Shown: positions 34,009 through 43,136 of the stretch, piece by piece
Layout: every line of letters starts with the position of its first letter
Position numbering within the stretch: position 1 is the stretch's first letter
Origin: Kluyvera ascorbata ATCC 33433
GTDB taxonomy: Bacteria > Pseudomonadota > Gammaproteobacteria > Enterobacterales > Enterobacteriaceae
Reading direction: 5' to 3'
Length of the DNA stretch: 57,802 nucleotides
NCBI RefSeq assembly: GCF_000735365.1
Contig: NZ_JMPL01000017.1
Coordinates: 1 to 57,802, forward strand
Translations under genes and position numbers: made by a program
The notes under the pieces: generated by a model
Database searches by the model: none
Told to the model about the DNA's origin: nothing
The model's input: only the letters and a program-made list of their open reading frames with translations

Positions 34009-34025
34009 CTTAAGCTTATTTTAAG
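34009..34025 (+). promoter_or_regulatory. PmrA (BasR) box-like direct repeat upstream of SDR gene
   Basis: CTTAAG-N5-TTTAAG fits the YTTAAK-N5-YTTAAK PmrA consensus at every defined base. It lies 90 bases before the SDR start codon, in the right range to overlap or precede a promoter reading leftward. The repeat also contains two copies of the palindrome TAAGCTTA (34011-34018 and 34022-34029), so another factor is possible. pmrAB itself is not in the window. Confidence 0.5.
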
Positions 34026-34202
34026 CTTACATGTCAGCACGGATTAGATTGGACATTTTGATATTTAAAAAGATTCAATAAATTTCACTTTTAAGTATAT
34101 CTGTTTGTTTTTAATGGTTTTTTGTAAAAATATAACTTATTTCATAAGTGTAAAATAAAACATTTTTTGTTACATCATAAATGGCTTCCTGAAAGCAGTA
34201 TA

Positions 34203-34237
34203 AAATAATCCGCAGTCGGTTTGGCTACGGATTATTT
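34203..34237 (-). terminator. Terminator of the GntP-family gene
   Basis: AATAATCCG/CGGATTATT forms a 9-bp outer stem with a further 4-bp inner stem (AGTC/GGCT), followed on the minus strand by ATTATTTTATA. It lies 24 bases after the permease stop. Confidence 0.7.
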
Positions 34238-34260
34238 ATTAAGTGAGTTCTTAAAGATTT

Positions 34261-35598
34261 TTAGATAATCAAATCGAGTAATAATACAATTAACAAACCG
34301 ACAACGGAGTTAGTTAATTCTAAAAGACCCCAGGTTTTAAAGGTGTCTTTAATCGATAATCCAAAATACTCTTTGAATAACCAGAAGGCGGCATCGTTGA
34401 CGTGGGTCAGCGTGTTGCTCCCCGAGGCGGTCGCCAGCACCATCAGCGCCGGATCAACATTAAAAGTGGTAATCATTGGCCCTACAATGCCCGCAGCGGT
34501 AATGGCCGAGACGGTGCCCGCGCCGGTTGCCAGACGCAGCAGGACGGTGATAAACCAAGCCATAATCAACGGCGAGACCGAAGAGGTACGCATCATATCG
34601 GCGATGTAATCACCCACGCCGGTATCCATGATGATTTGCTTGAACGCACCGCCTGCACCGATGATAAAGACAACCAGCGCCACTTTTTCGATAGCCGTGG
34701 AGTAGGAGCTCATCACCTCAGTCATCGATTTACCGCGCGCGGTGCCAAAAGCGTAGAGCGCGACCAGCACGGCTATCAGCATGCTGACCTGCGCGCTGCC
34801 GATAAAGTTCAGGAAAGAGGTGATGCTGGCGGAGGCCGGAATAAACAGTTTAATGACGGTAACGCCGGTGATGATAATCGCCGGGATCAGCGGAACCAGC
34901 AGGCTAGTGGCGAACGACGGCATTTCGTCATCGCGGAATACTTTTTGCGATTCCAGCAGCTGTGGAATCGGGCGTTCAAGGTTGCCCAGCAGCTTTGGCA
35001 GCAGAATACCGGAGCAAATCACCGTTGGGATGGCGACGATAATCCCATAGATATAAACCATCCCCATATCGGCGTGGAACGCGGCGACTAGCGCCGTTGG
35101 GCCCGGCTGCGGCGGAAACAGGCTGTGTGCGGTGGTTGCTGCGGCTACCATGGTGATGCCGAGCTTCAGGAACGGGATTTTTGCCTCACGCGCAATACTG
35201 ATAACCAGTGGTGCCAGGATCAGGAAGGCGACTTCATAGAACATGGCCAGGCCGAAGATAAGCCCGATAACCATAATGGCCCACTGCACTTTCTTCGGCC
35301 CAAAACTATTGAGCAGCGTCGAAGAGACGCGCTGGGCAGCACCGGAATCCACCATCAGCTTGCCGAGGATTGCCCCGAACAGAATGATCAGCGCCAGATG
35401 CCCCAGGGTACTCCCCACACCGGCCTCGATCGACTTGCCGATCGCTTCCAGCGGCAGCCCCTCGCAGATTCCGACAAAAATAGCCGCCAGCAGCAGCGCC
35501 AGCATGCCATTGATCTTAAATTTCATATTGAGAATAAGCAGTAGTACAACGCCCAGGGCGACCCAGATCACCGGCAAGGCTTCAGCAAACGCGTTCAT
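34261..35598 (-). CDS. GntP-family sugar-acid permease
   Basis: A 445-aa inner-membrane protein with 12 to 14 hydrophobic segments. GntP-family features are the segments LGHLALIILFGAILGKLMVDSGAAQR, LFPPQPGPTALVAAFHADMG and the C-terminal SGSNTLTHVNDAAFWLFKEYFGLS, close to IdnT/GntP of E. coli. Family members import gluconate, idonate, fructuronate, serine or related acids with protons; the substrate here cannot be assigned. It is monocistronic and has no catabolic enzyme beside it. A UxuR/ExuR-like inverted repeat surrounds its predicted promoter. Confidence 0.9.
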   Translation of the reverse strand: MNAFAEALPVIWVALGVVLLLILNMKFKINGMLALLLAAIFVGICEGLPLEAIGKSIEAGVGSTLGHLALIILFGAILGKLMVDSGAAQRVSSTLLNSFGPKKVQWAIMVIGLIFGLAMFYEVAFLILAPLVISIAREAKIPFLKLGITMVAAATTAHSLFPPQPGPTALVAAFHADMGMVYIYGIIVAIPTVICSGILLPKLLGNLERPIPQLLESQKVFRDDEMPSFATSLLVPLIPAIIITGVTVIKLFIPASASITSFLNFIGSAQVSMLIAVLVALYAFGTARGKSMTEVMSSYSTAIEKVALVVFIIGAGGAFKQIIMDTGVGDYIADMMRTSSVSPLIMAWFITVLLRLATGAGTVSAITAAGIVGPMITTFNVDPALMVLATASGSNTLTHVNDAAFWLFKEYFGLSIKDTFKTWGLLELTNSVVGLLIVLLLDLII

Positions 35599-35621
35599 CC
35601 ATTTTCCTTGTCAAAATTTAT

Positions 35622-35680
35622 AATTGGTATGATATGTAGCCAGCTCGGGATATTACCCATACGAATGTGTCATACCAATT
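35622..35680 (-). promoter_or_regulatory. GntP-gene promoter bracketed by an 11-bp inverted repeat
   Basis: AATTGGTATGA (35622-35632) and TCATACCAATT (35670-35680) are perfect reverse complements, 37 bases apart. On the minus strand a promoter TTGGTA-17-TAATAT is predicted (-35 at 35673-35678, -10 at 35650-35655). The upstream arm therefore covers the -35 box and the downstream arm lies about 10 to 20 bases after the start of transcription. Each arm resembles half of the TTGGTATACCAA operators of GntR-type hexuronate regulators (UxuR/ExuR). Confidence 0.6.
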
Positions 35681-35890
35681 TGATTGACGTAGCAACATGC
35701 TAAACGGTGAAGCGAGACAAAATATTGATGTAATGGAATCGTTAATTTCATAAATTTACGCTGACTCATCACAGAAAACAGCGCTGAGGTTCCCCAGTCA
35801 GTTGCTCTGAGACGGTTGCGCAAGAAGTGCGAGGGATAGTTGGCGCGAAGTATGCAATAATAACGGTTTACCACTACTGAAGAGTTGATG

Positions 35891-36562
35891 ATGCAGTACC
35901 CGATTAATGAGATGTTCCAGACCCTGCAGGGTGAAGGTTATTTTACCGGCGTCCCCGCCATTTTTATTCGTTTACAGGGATGCCCGGTAGGCTGCGCCTG
36001 GTGTGATACCAAACATACCTGGGAAAAGCTTAGCGATCGGGAAGTTTCTCTGTTCAGTATTCTGGCGAAAACCAAAGAGAGCGATAAATGGGGTGCGGCG
36101 AGCAGTGAAGACCTGCTGGCGATTATTGGCCGCCAGGGTTGGACCGCGCGTCATGTGGTGATCACCGGCGGTGAGCCCTGCATCCATGATTTAACGCCTC
36201 TTACCGCGTTGCTCGAGCAAAACGGCTACAGCTGCCAGATTGAAACCAGCGGTACGCATGAAGTGCGCTGCACGCCGGGTACCTGGGTGACGGTGTCGCC
36301 GAAAGTGAATATGCGCGGAGGCTATGACGTGCTGTCGCAGGCGCTGGAACGTGCTGATGAAATCAAGCATCCGGTAGGACGCGTACGTGATATCGAAGCC
36401 CTGGACGAATTGCTGGAAACGCTGAGCGATGACAAACCTCGCATCATTGCGCTGCAGCCTATCAGCCAGAAAGATGACGCCACACGCCTGTGTATTGAAA
36501 CCTGCATTGCGCGCAACTGGCGTCTGTCGATGCAGACGCACAAGTATCTGAATATTGCCTGA
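35891..36562 (+). CDS. queE: 7-carboxy-7-deazaguanine synthase
   Basis: A radical SAM enzyme converting 6-carboxytetrahydropterin to 7-carboxy-7-deazaguanine in queuosine synthesis. The third of three adjacent possible starts (TTG, ATG, ATG) gives MQYPINEMFQTLQGEGYF and 223 aa, equal to E. coli. The cluster motif is CPVGCAWCDTKHTWE, followed by VITGGEPCIH. queD, the preceding step, lies 1.5 kb away, with agp between them. Confidence 0.96.
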   Translation: MQYPINEMFQTLQGEGYFTGVPAIFIRLQGCPVGCAWCDTKHTWEKLSDREVSLFSILAKTKESDKWGAASSEDLLAIIGRQGWTARHVVITGGEPCIHDLTPLTALLEQNGYSCQIETSGTHEVRCTPGTWVTVSPKVNMRGGYDVLSQALERADEIKHPVGRVRDIEALDELLETLSDDKPRIIALQPISQKDDATRLCIETCIARNWRLSMQTHKYLNIA

Positions 36563-36570
36563 TTCAATTC

Positions 36571-36639
36571 GTAGCCCGGACGAGGCGCATTGCGCCGACT
36601 CCGGGGAATTCCCGGCGTCGCTTCGCTCGGCCGGGCTAC
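36571..36639. repeat. Paired REP elements (BIME)
   Basis: GTAGCCCGGACGAGGCGCA and CGCTCGGCCGGGCTAC face each other in a 69-base inverted arrangement, between the convergent queE and agp genes. Confidence 0.78.
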
Positions 36640-36655
36640 GGTAGTACGTTATGTT

Positions 36656-37897
36656 TTATTTCGCCGCGTCGTTCATCACCTTCGAGAAGGTATCCATCGG
36701 GCAGAAGCCGTTAGCATCAACCGGGCAGCCTTTCAGCGACAGCGTGACGCGCTGCGGAGGTGTTTTCAGCGTTAGCGTATCGGCGTTACGCAGCTGATCG
36801 GCGCTCTGATAGACATACTCAATCTTCATCAACTCCCGATTTGCTTTCGTATCATGCCAGCGCTGGAACACAATTTTCCCGCCAATCGGCGTACGTTCGT
36901 ACTGTCCCGGCAGGGTGTAGGCGTTAAAATCGAGCGCCGTCAGCATCGAAGCAATATTTGAGTCATGGCCGACCAACACCGTGATTTTTGGCGTTTTCGC
37001 CGCTTCGGTGACCAGCGCATTATCGATATATTTCACCAGCGGTTTCGCGACGTTGCGCGCCACTTCCGGGGAAGTGAACAGACTGTCCTGATAGCCGTTT
37101 TTCAGCTGTGAAAGCACACGCCACTGCTGGTCGGTTTTGATTTCACCCCAGGCCACCTGGTCTAGCGGGAACCCTTCGTAATATTGCAGCGTGAATGCAT
37201 CGACCAGCGAGTTACCTATCGCCAGCGGCCCTTTCACGCTTGGCTCTTTTTGGTAGTTGGCGCTAAAGCTGTCTTTTGCTTCGGTTAGCGAACACTGCTG
37301 TTTCTCTTTGCAGGACGGAGAGTCCTGATAGCGGGCAATCTGCGACAGTAGCTTATAGCTCTCGTCGAGCTGTTCGGACTGCCGCGCTTTCTCCATCGCC
37401 TGTACCGCTTTTTCGCGGAATGCTTCAGAGTCGTCGGTGATCACCGGGTTGAATGTTGGGTCCATGGTGCCCATTTTTTCCTGGTGGTGGACGACAACGT
37501 CACAGCCGGGGAAGGCGCCGTTAATAAAGAACTGAGCGGTAGCGACGGTACGTTGCAGGCTGTTGGCATAGGCGTATACCGTGTCTGGTGCCGGGCATTC
37601 ACCGCTGGTGACCATGCCCTGTTGTGCCAGCCATTCACGCATGTAGTGGCCCATATAGACTTCGAGCACGCCGCCTTTGGTCGTCAGTTGGCCGCCGGGG
37701 ACGTCCCACTCAGGCCAGGCGTTCGGCGTCGACTGCTCCAGCACGCTACCGTTAGTCGCTAAGGGTGCACGTAGGTTATGGCGGCTCATCATCAGCACCT
37801 GCTGAAGCTGATAGCCTTCGGGTGGGGTTTGCGCCTGACTCAATCCTGAGAACAATAATAGTGCCGGCATCGCTGCGGCGAGAAGCGTTTTCTTCAT
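36656..37897 (-). CDS. agp: Periplasmic glucose-1-phosphatase / acid phosphatase (Agp type)
   Basis: A histidine acid phosphatase of 413 aa, the length of E. coli Agp, and very similar to it in memory. A signal peptide ([10 protein letters not shown], cut before QTPPEG) sends it to the periplasm. The nucleophile motif is RHNLRAP near residue 39, Agp's form of RHGxRxP, and the proton donor is in VGHDSNIAS. Agp releases phosphate from glucose-1-phosphate, and relatives act as phytases. In E. coli agp lies near wrbA; its place between queE and queD here is unusual to me. Confidence 0.93.
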   Translation of the reverse strand: MKKTLLAAAMPALLLFSGLSQAQTPPEGYQLQQVLMMSRHNLRAPLATNGSVLEQSTPNAWPEWDVPGGQLTTKGGVLEVYMGHYMREWLAQQGMVTSGECPAPDTVYAYANSLQRTVATAQFFINGAFPGCDVVVHHQEKMGTMDPTFNPVITDDSEAFREKAVQAMEKARQSEQLDESYKLLSQIARYQDSPSCKEKQQCSLTEAKDSFSANYQKEPSVKGPLAIGNSLVDAFTLQYYEGFPLDQVAWGEIKTDQQWRVLSQLKNGYQDSLFTSPEVARNVAKPLVKYIDNALVTEAAKTPKITVLVGHDSNIASMLTALDFNAYTLPGQYERTPIGGKIVFQRWHDTKANRELMKIEYVYQSADQLRNADTLTLKTPPQRVTLSLKGCPVDANGFCPMDTFSKVMNDAAK

Positions 37898-38062
37898 CCC
37901 TTATTCCTCACAATGTATTAACCAACCCAATGATTGTGACAGAACGTCGTCATTTTTCCTGGGCAGATACCGCATTCTGAAAGATTAGGGAAATTAATGT
38001 GATAGGAGTAGCAGAAGAGGAAACGGGGGAGGCGTGAATCGACTCCCCGCTTGCAGGCGTAT

Positions 38063-38428
38063 TTACTCGCCGCGATACACGCAGCCCGCCGTGCAGGTTT
38101 CTTTAACCATGACTGCGCTAAGCAGTGGAACAACCGGTTTTACCTGTTCCCAAATCCAGCGGGACAGCACTTCGCTGGTTGGGTTTTCGAGGCCCGGAAT
38201 ATCGTTCAGGTAGTAGTGATCCAGTCGATCGTAGGTTGGCTTGAATGCCGCTTTCAGTTCGGCAAAATCCATGATCCAACCGGTATGCGGATCGACTTCA
38301 CCGGTTATCTCAAGACGCACCATAAACGAGTGGCCGTGCAGACGACCGCATTTGTGTCCTTCTGGCACGTGCGGCAGATGGTGGGCGGCTTCGAAGGTGA
38401 AATCTTTAAACAGTGTGGTGGACATCAT
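38063..38428 (-). CDS. queD: 6-carboxy-5,6,7,8-tetrahydropterin synthase
   Basis: Converts 7,8-dihydroneopterin triphosphate to 6-carboxytetrahydropterin, the first committed step toward preQ0. The 121-aa T-fold protein has the zinc-binding histidines in FEAAHHLPH and GRLHGHSF, with a catalytic cysteine between them (HKCGRL). It diverges from cysJ, the E. coli arrangement. Confidence 0.96.
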   Translation of the reverse strand: MMSTTLFKDFTFEAAHHLPHVPEGHKCGRLHGHSFMVRLEITGEVDPHTGWIMDFAELKAAFKPTYDRLDHYYLNDIPGLENPTSEVLSRWIWEQVKPVVPLLSAVMVKETCTAGCVYRGE

Positions 38429-38732
38429 GAACTCTCAGTATTGCGGAAAAAAACGCCGCATAGTACCCGAATGCACATTTTTCTGCATTAACTAAAACGG
38501 CCAAATAGGCGACGAGTATAAGTATTAATCTCCGTGATGATTATTCTTTAGTTATATCAACATCCTATTCAACCTGTTTTAGTGCTATTAACTACCAGGA
38601 AAACAGGTTAGTCCATTTGGTTATTTGATATTTCTATCACTTCTTTAATTGTTATTATCGACGTCGTTAACCTTACATTCAGTTCTGTTTTTCCTGATTA
38701 GAAACAGCTTTGCTACTGGAACATAACGACAC
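38429..38732. promoter_or_regulatory. queD-cysJ divergent regulatory region
   Basis: This 304-base AT-rich gap must contain the cysJIH promoter and its CysB sites. CysB sites are degenerate, and I could not place one reliably. No ORF or RNA gene is evident. Confidence 0.5.
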
Positions 38733-40535
38733 ATGACAACACAGTCCCCCCCTTCAGCGTTGCTCCCGCTAAACCCGGAGCAGATGGCACGCCTTCAGGC
38801 GGCCACTACTGATTTATCACCAACCCAGCTTGCCTGGGTTTCCGGCTATTTTTGGGGCGTGCTTAATCAGCAGCCTGGCGCGGGCGCAGCTGTTGCCGCA
38901 CCGGTCGCTGCTGAAGTCCCGAGCATTACGCTTATCTCTGCCTCGCAGACGGGCAACGCTCGCCGCGTGGCGGAAGCCCTTCGTGACGACCTGCTGGCTG
39001 CTAAACTGAACGTGAACCTGGTCAACGCCGGGGATTATAAATTCAAACAAATCGCTTCAGAAAAGCTGCTGGTCATTGTCGCTTCCACACAGGGTGAAGG
39101 GGAAGCGCCGGAAGAAGCCGTGGCGCTGCATAAATTCCTGTTCTCGAAAAAAGCGCCGAAGCTCACCGATACCGCCTTTGCGGTGCTGGGGCTGGGCGAC
39201 ACCTCTTATGAATTCTTCTGCCAGGCCGGTAAAGACTTCGACAGCAAGCTGGCTGAGCTTGGTGGTGAACGTCTGCTCGACCGCGTGGATGCTGACGTAG
39301 AATACCAGGCTGCCGCCGCCGAATGGCGCGCGCGACTGGTTGATGTGCTGAAGGCGCGTGCGCCAGCTGCGCCTTCCGTTCAGGCGGCGGCGAGCGGTGC
39401 GGTTAATGATATTCATTCGAGCCCGTACACCAAAGAAGCGCCATTAACGGCAACGCTCGCGGTGAACCAGAAAATCACCGGCCGTGATTCCGAAAAAGAC
39501 GTTCGCCATATCGAAATCGATCTCGGTGACTCCGGCCTGCGTTATCAGCCGGGTGATGCGCTGGGCGTCTGGTATCAGAACGACCCCGAGCTGGTCAAAG
39601 AGCTGGTCGAGCTGCTGTGGCTGAAGGGCGACGAGCCGGTCACGGTTGACGGCAAAACCCTGCCGCTGGCCGACGCGCTGCAATGGCACTTCGAGCTGAC
39701 GGTTAACACCGCCAATATCGTGGAAAACTACGCCACGCTGACCCGCAGCGAATCTCTGTTGCCGCTGGTGGGCGATAAAGCGCAGTTGCAGCAGTACGCC
39801 GCGACCACGCCGATTGTTGATATGGTTCGTTTCTCTCCCGCTCAGCTTGATGCTGAAGCGCTGATTGGCCTGCTGCGTCCGTTAACGCCGCGCCTCTATT
39901 CCATTGCCTCCTCTCAGGCGGAAGTCGAGAGTGAAGTGCACGTGACGCTGGGCGTTGTACGCTACGAGATTGAAGGGCGAGCGCGCGCTGGTGGTGCCTC
40001 CAGCTTCCTCGCCGACCGCGTGGAAGAAGAAGGCGAAGTCCGCGTCTTCATCGAACATAACGACAACTTCCGCCTGCCGGCTAACCCGCAGACCCCGGTT
40101 ATCATGATTGGCCCGGGCACCGGTATTGCCCCGTTCCGCGCCTTTATGCAGCAACGCGCGGCCGATGGTGCAGAAGGCAAGAACTGGCTGTTCTTCGGTA
40201 ACCCGCACTTCACTGAGGATTTCCTCTATCAGGTGGAATGGCAGCGTTACGTGAAAGAAGGCGTGCTGAGCCGTATCGATATGGCCTGGTCACGCGACCA
40301 AAAAGAAAAAATCTACGTACAAGACAAACTGCGCGAACAGGGCGCGGAACTGTGGCGCTGGATCAATGACGGTGCCCACATTTATGTCTGCGGCGACGCT
40401 AATCGCATGGCGAAAGACGTTGAGCAGGCATTGCTGGAAGTGATTGCTGAATTCGGTGCAATGGACATCGAAGCGGCGGATGAATTTTTAAGTGAGCTGC
40501 GCGTTGAGCGCCGTTATCAGCGAGATGTCTACTAA
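38733..40535 (+). CDS. cysJ: Sulfite reductase (NADPH) flavoprotein alpha subunit
   Basis: Passes electrons from NADPH through FAD and FMN to CysI for the reduction of sulfite to sulfide. The 600-aa protein has an N-terminal flavodoxin domain ([15 protein letters not shown], about residues 65-205), an FAD-binding region (RLYSIASSQ near residue 390) and an NADPH domain ([14 protein letters not shown] and the C-terminal [10 protein letters not shown]). It leads cysJIH and overlaps cysI by one base (TAATG). Confidence 0.97.
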   Translation: MTTQSPPSALLPLNPEQMARLQAATTDLSPTQLAWVSGYFWGVLNQQPGAGAAVAAPVAAEVPSITLISASQTGNARRVAEALRDDLLAAKLNVNLVNAGDYKFKQIASEKLLVIVASTQGEGEAPEEAVALHKFLFSKKAPKLTDTAFAVLGLGDTSYEFFCQAGKDFDSKLAELGGERLLDRVDADVEYQAAAAEWRARLVDVLKARAPAAPSVQAAASGAVNDIHSSPYTKEAPLTATLAVNQKITGRDSEKDVRHIEIDLGDSGLRYQPGDALGVWYQNDPELVKELVELLWLKGDEPVTVDGKTLPLADALQWHFELTVNTANIVENYATLTRSESLLPLVGDKAQLQQYAATTPIVDMVRFSPAQLDAEALIGLLRPLTPRLYSIASSQAEVESEVHVTLGVVRYEIEGRARAGGASSFLADRVEEEGEVRVFIEHNDNFRLPANPQTPVIMIGPGTGIAPFRAFMQQRAADGAEGKNWLFFGNPHFTEDFLYQVEWQRYVKEGVLSRIDMAWSRDQKEKIYVQDKLREQGAELWRWINDGAHIYVCGDANRMAKDVEQALLEVIAEFGAMDIEAADEFLSELRVERRYQRDVY

Positions 40536-42247
40536 TGAGCGAAAAATACCCAGGGCCTTTAGTGGTCGAAGGCAAACTGACTGACGCCGAGCGCATGAAG
40601 CGTGAAAGTAATTTCCTGCGCGGCACCATCGCGGAAGACCTGAACGACGGTCTGACCGGTGGCTTCCACGGCGATAACTTCCTGCTGATCCGTTTCCACG
40701 GTATGTATCAGCAGGATGACCGCGATATCCGCGCCGAACGCGCCGAGCAGAAGCTGGAGCCGCGCCATGCGATGCTGCTGCGCTGTCGTCTGCCGGGCGG
40801 GGTGATCACCACTACCCAGTGGAAGGCCATCGACAAATTTGCCGCTGATAACACCATTTACGGTAGCATCCGTCTGACTAACCGTCAGACCTTCCAGTTC
40901 CACGGTATTCTGAAGAAGAATGTGAAGCCGGTGCACCAGATGCTGCACTCCGTCGGGCTTGATGCGCTGGCGACCGCCAATGACATGAACCGTAATGTGC
41001 TGTGTACCTCTAACCCGTATGAGTCAGAGCTGCACGCGGAAGCCTACGAGTGGGCGAAGAAAATTTCTGAACATCTGCTGCCGCGCACCCGCGCTTATGC
41101 GGAGATCTGGCTCGATCAGGAAAAAGTCGCGACGACGGACGAAGAGCCGATCCTCGGTTCAACTTATCTGCCGCGTAAGTTTAAAACTACTGTGGTGATC
41201 CCGCCGCAGAACGATATCGATCTGCACGCCAACGACATGAACTTCGTGGCTGTTGCTGAAAACGGCAAGTTGGTGGGCTTCAACCTGCTGGTCGGCGGCG
41301 GTCTGTCCATCGAGCACGGGAATAAGAAAACCTACGCCCGTACGGCGAGTGAATTCGGCTATCTGCCGCTTGAACACACGCTGGCGGTTGCGGAAGCGGT
41401 GGTGACGACGCAGCGCGATTGGGGTAACCGTACCGACCGCAAAAACGCTAAAACCAAATACACCCTTGAGCGCGTCGGTGTCGATACCTTCAAGGAAGAA
41501 GTTGAGCGCCGTGCGGGGATCAAATTTGAACCGATCCGCCCATACGAGTTCACCGGTCGTGGCGACAGAATTGGTTGGGTGAAAGGGATCGACAACAACT
41601 GGCACCTGACGCTATTCATCGAAAATGGCCGTATTCTGGATTATCCGGGCCGTCCGCTGAAAACCGGCCTGCTGGAGATCGCGAAGATCCACAAAGGCGA
41701 TTTCCGCATCACCGCCAACCAGAACCTGATCATCGCTGGCGTACCGGAAAGCCAGAAGGCGAAAGTAGAGAAGCTGGCTCGCGATCATGGTCTGATGAAT
41801 GCGGTGAAGCCGCAGCGTGAAAACTCCATGGCCTGCGTGTCGTTCCCAACCTGTCCGCTGGCGATGGCGGAAGCCGAGCGTTTCCTGCCGTCGTTTACTG
41901 ACAAAGTGGAATCCATTCTGGAAAAACACGGCATTCCTGAAGAACACATCGTGATGCGCGTCACCGGCTGTCCGAACGGCTGTGGCCGAGCGATGCTGGC
42001 TGAACTGGGGCTGGTGGGTAAAGCGCCGGGCCGCTACAACGTGCATCTGGGCGGTAACCGCATGGGTACGCGCATTCCGCGTATGTATCGCGAAAACATT
42101 ACGGAAACCGAAATTCTCGCTTCCGTAGACGAACTGGTTGGGCGCTGGGCGAAAGAGCGCGAAGCGGGTGAAGGCTTCGGCGACTTTACGGTGCGTGCGG
42201 GCATCATTCGCCCGGTGCTCGATCCAGCGCGTGATTTCTGGGAATAA
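40535..42247 (+). CDS. cysI: Sulfite reductase hemoprotein beta subunit
   Basis: Carries siroheme coupled to a 4Fe-4S cluster and reduces sulfite to sulfide with six electrons. The 570-aa protein shows the cluster cysteines in [11 protein letters not shown] and [10 protein letters not shown] and the siroheme-contacting arginine and lysine segments ([13 protein letters not shown]). It is translationally coupled to cysJ. Confidence 0.98.
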   Translation: MSEKYPGPLVVEGKLTDAERMKRESNFLRGTIAEDLNDGLTGGFHGDNFLLIRFHGMYQQDDRDIRAERAEQKLEPRHAMLLRCRLPGGVITTTQWKAIDKFAADNTIYGSIRLTNRQTFQFHGILKKNVKPVHQMLHSVGLDALATANDMNRNVLCTSNPYESELHAEAYEWAKKISEHLLPRTRAYAEIWLDQEKVATTDEEPILGSTYLPRKFKTTVVIPPQNDIDLHANDMNFVAVAENGKLVGFNLLVGGGLSIEHGNKKTYARTASEFGYLPLEHTLAVAEAVVTTQRDWGNRTDRKNAKTKYTLERVGVDTFKEEVERRAGIKFEPIRPYEFTGRGDRIGWVKGIDNNWHLTLFIENGRILDYPGRPLKTGLLEIAKIHKGDFRITANQNLIIAGVPESQKAKVEKLARDHGLMNAVKPQRENSMACVSFPTCPLAMAEAERFLPSFTDKVESILEKHGIPEEHIVMRVTGCPNGCGRAMLAELGLVGKAPGRYNVHLGGNRMGTRIPRMYRENITETEILASVDELVGRWAKEREAGEGFGDFTVRAGIIRPVLDPARDFWE

Positions 42248-42254
42248 CCTGAAT

Positions 42255-42336
42255 TGCCGGATGGCGGCATAAATGCCTTATCCGGCCTACCGTCTGCGTA
42301 GGCCTGATAAGCGAAGCGCCATCAGGCAAGGCATAC
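42255..42336. repeat. REP/BIME element, E. coli-like type
   Basis: GCCGGATGGCGGCATAAATG...CTTATCCGGCCTAC and GTAGGCCTGATAAGCG...GCCATCAGGC make two facing REP units between cysI and cysH. The sequence is the classical GCCGGATG/CTTATCCGGCCTAC type and differs from the TAGCCCGGC type seen elsewhere in the window. Confidence 0.82.
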
Positions 42337-42348
42337 AGCGAGGAACTT

Positions 42349-43083
42349 ATGTCCAAACTCGATCTAAATGCGCTGAATGAACTGCCAAAAGTCGAACGCG
42401 TGCTGGCTCTGGCGGAAACTAACGCCCAACTGGAAAAGCTAAGCGCCGAGGAGCGTGTGGCCTGGGCATTGGAAAACCTGCCCGGTGAATACGTGCTCTC
42501 CTCAAGCTTTGGTATTCAGGCGGCGGTAAGCCTGCATCTGGTAAACCAGATTCGCCCGGATATCCCGGTGATCCTCACCGATACCGGCTATCTGTTCCCG
42601 GAAACCTATCAGTTTATCGACGAGTTAACGGACAAACTCAAACTCAACCTACAGGTCTACAGCGCGAAAGAGAGCGCCGCCTGGCAGGAAGCACGCTACG
42701 GCAAACTGTGGGAGCAGGGCGTTGAGGGCATTGAGAAATACAATGACATCAACAAGGTTGAGCCGATGAACCGGGCGCTTAAAGAGCTCAACGCACAAAC
42801 CTGGTTTGCCGGCCTGCGCCGCGAGCAGTCTGGCAGCCGCGCTACGCTGCCGGTGCTGGCGATTCAGCGCGGGGTCTTTAAAGTGCTGCCGATCATCGAC
42901 TGGGACAACCGTACGGTTTACCAGTACCTGCAAAAGCACGGTCTGAAATACCACCCGCTGTGGGATCAGGGCTATCTGTCGGTAGGCGATACGCACACCA
43001 CCCGCAAATGGGAGCCGGGCATGGCGGAAGAAGAGACCCGCTTCTTCGGGCTTAAGCGCGAGTGTGGGCTGCACGAAGGGTAA
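42349..43083 (+). CDS. cysH: Phosphoadenylyl-sulfate (PAPS) reductase
   Basis: Reduces PAPS to sulfite and PAP with thioredoxin. The 244-aa protein has the PP-loop-like [10 protein letters not shown] motif and the C-terminal catalytic motif KRECGLHEG with the active cysteine. It lacks the extra cysteine pairs of APS reductases, which agrees with a PAPS enzyme and with cysC in the same window. Separated from cysI only by the REP element. Confidence 0.97.
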   Translation: MSKLDLNALNELPKVERVLALAETNAQLEKLSAEERVAWALENLPGEYVLSSSFGIQAAVSLHLVNQIRPDIPVILTDTGYLFPETYQFIDELTDKLKLNLQVYSAKESAAWQEARYGKLWEQGVEGIEKYNDINKVEPMNRALKELNAQTWFAGLRREQSGSRATLPVLAIQRGVFKVLPIIDWDNRTVYQYLQKHGLKYHPLWDQGYLSVGDTHTTRKWEPGMAEEETRFFGLKRECGLHEG

Positions 43084-43091
43084 GACATTCT

Positions 43092-43116
43092 CGCGCAGCG
43101 GATTCACCGCTGCGCG
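43092..43116. terminator. Bidirectional hairpin between cysH and iap
   Basis: CGCGCAGCGG/CCGCTGCGCG with a 5-base loop lies in the 53-base gap between the convergent genes. T-runs are short, so it may be a modest terminator in either direction. Confidence 0.65.
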
Positions 43117-43136
43117 TTATCAAGCTTGTCTGGTGA

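Larger units (their letters stand above)
33920..34260. other. AT-rich intergenic region between SDR and GntP genes
   Basis: The gap is markedly AT-rich and contains no plausible gene. It holds the predicted SDR promoter region with a PmrA-like box (34009-34025) at its left and the GntP terminator (34203-34237) at its right. Base composition unlike the neighbouring backbone suits an acquired segment. Confidence 0.6.
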
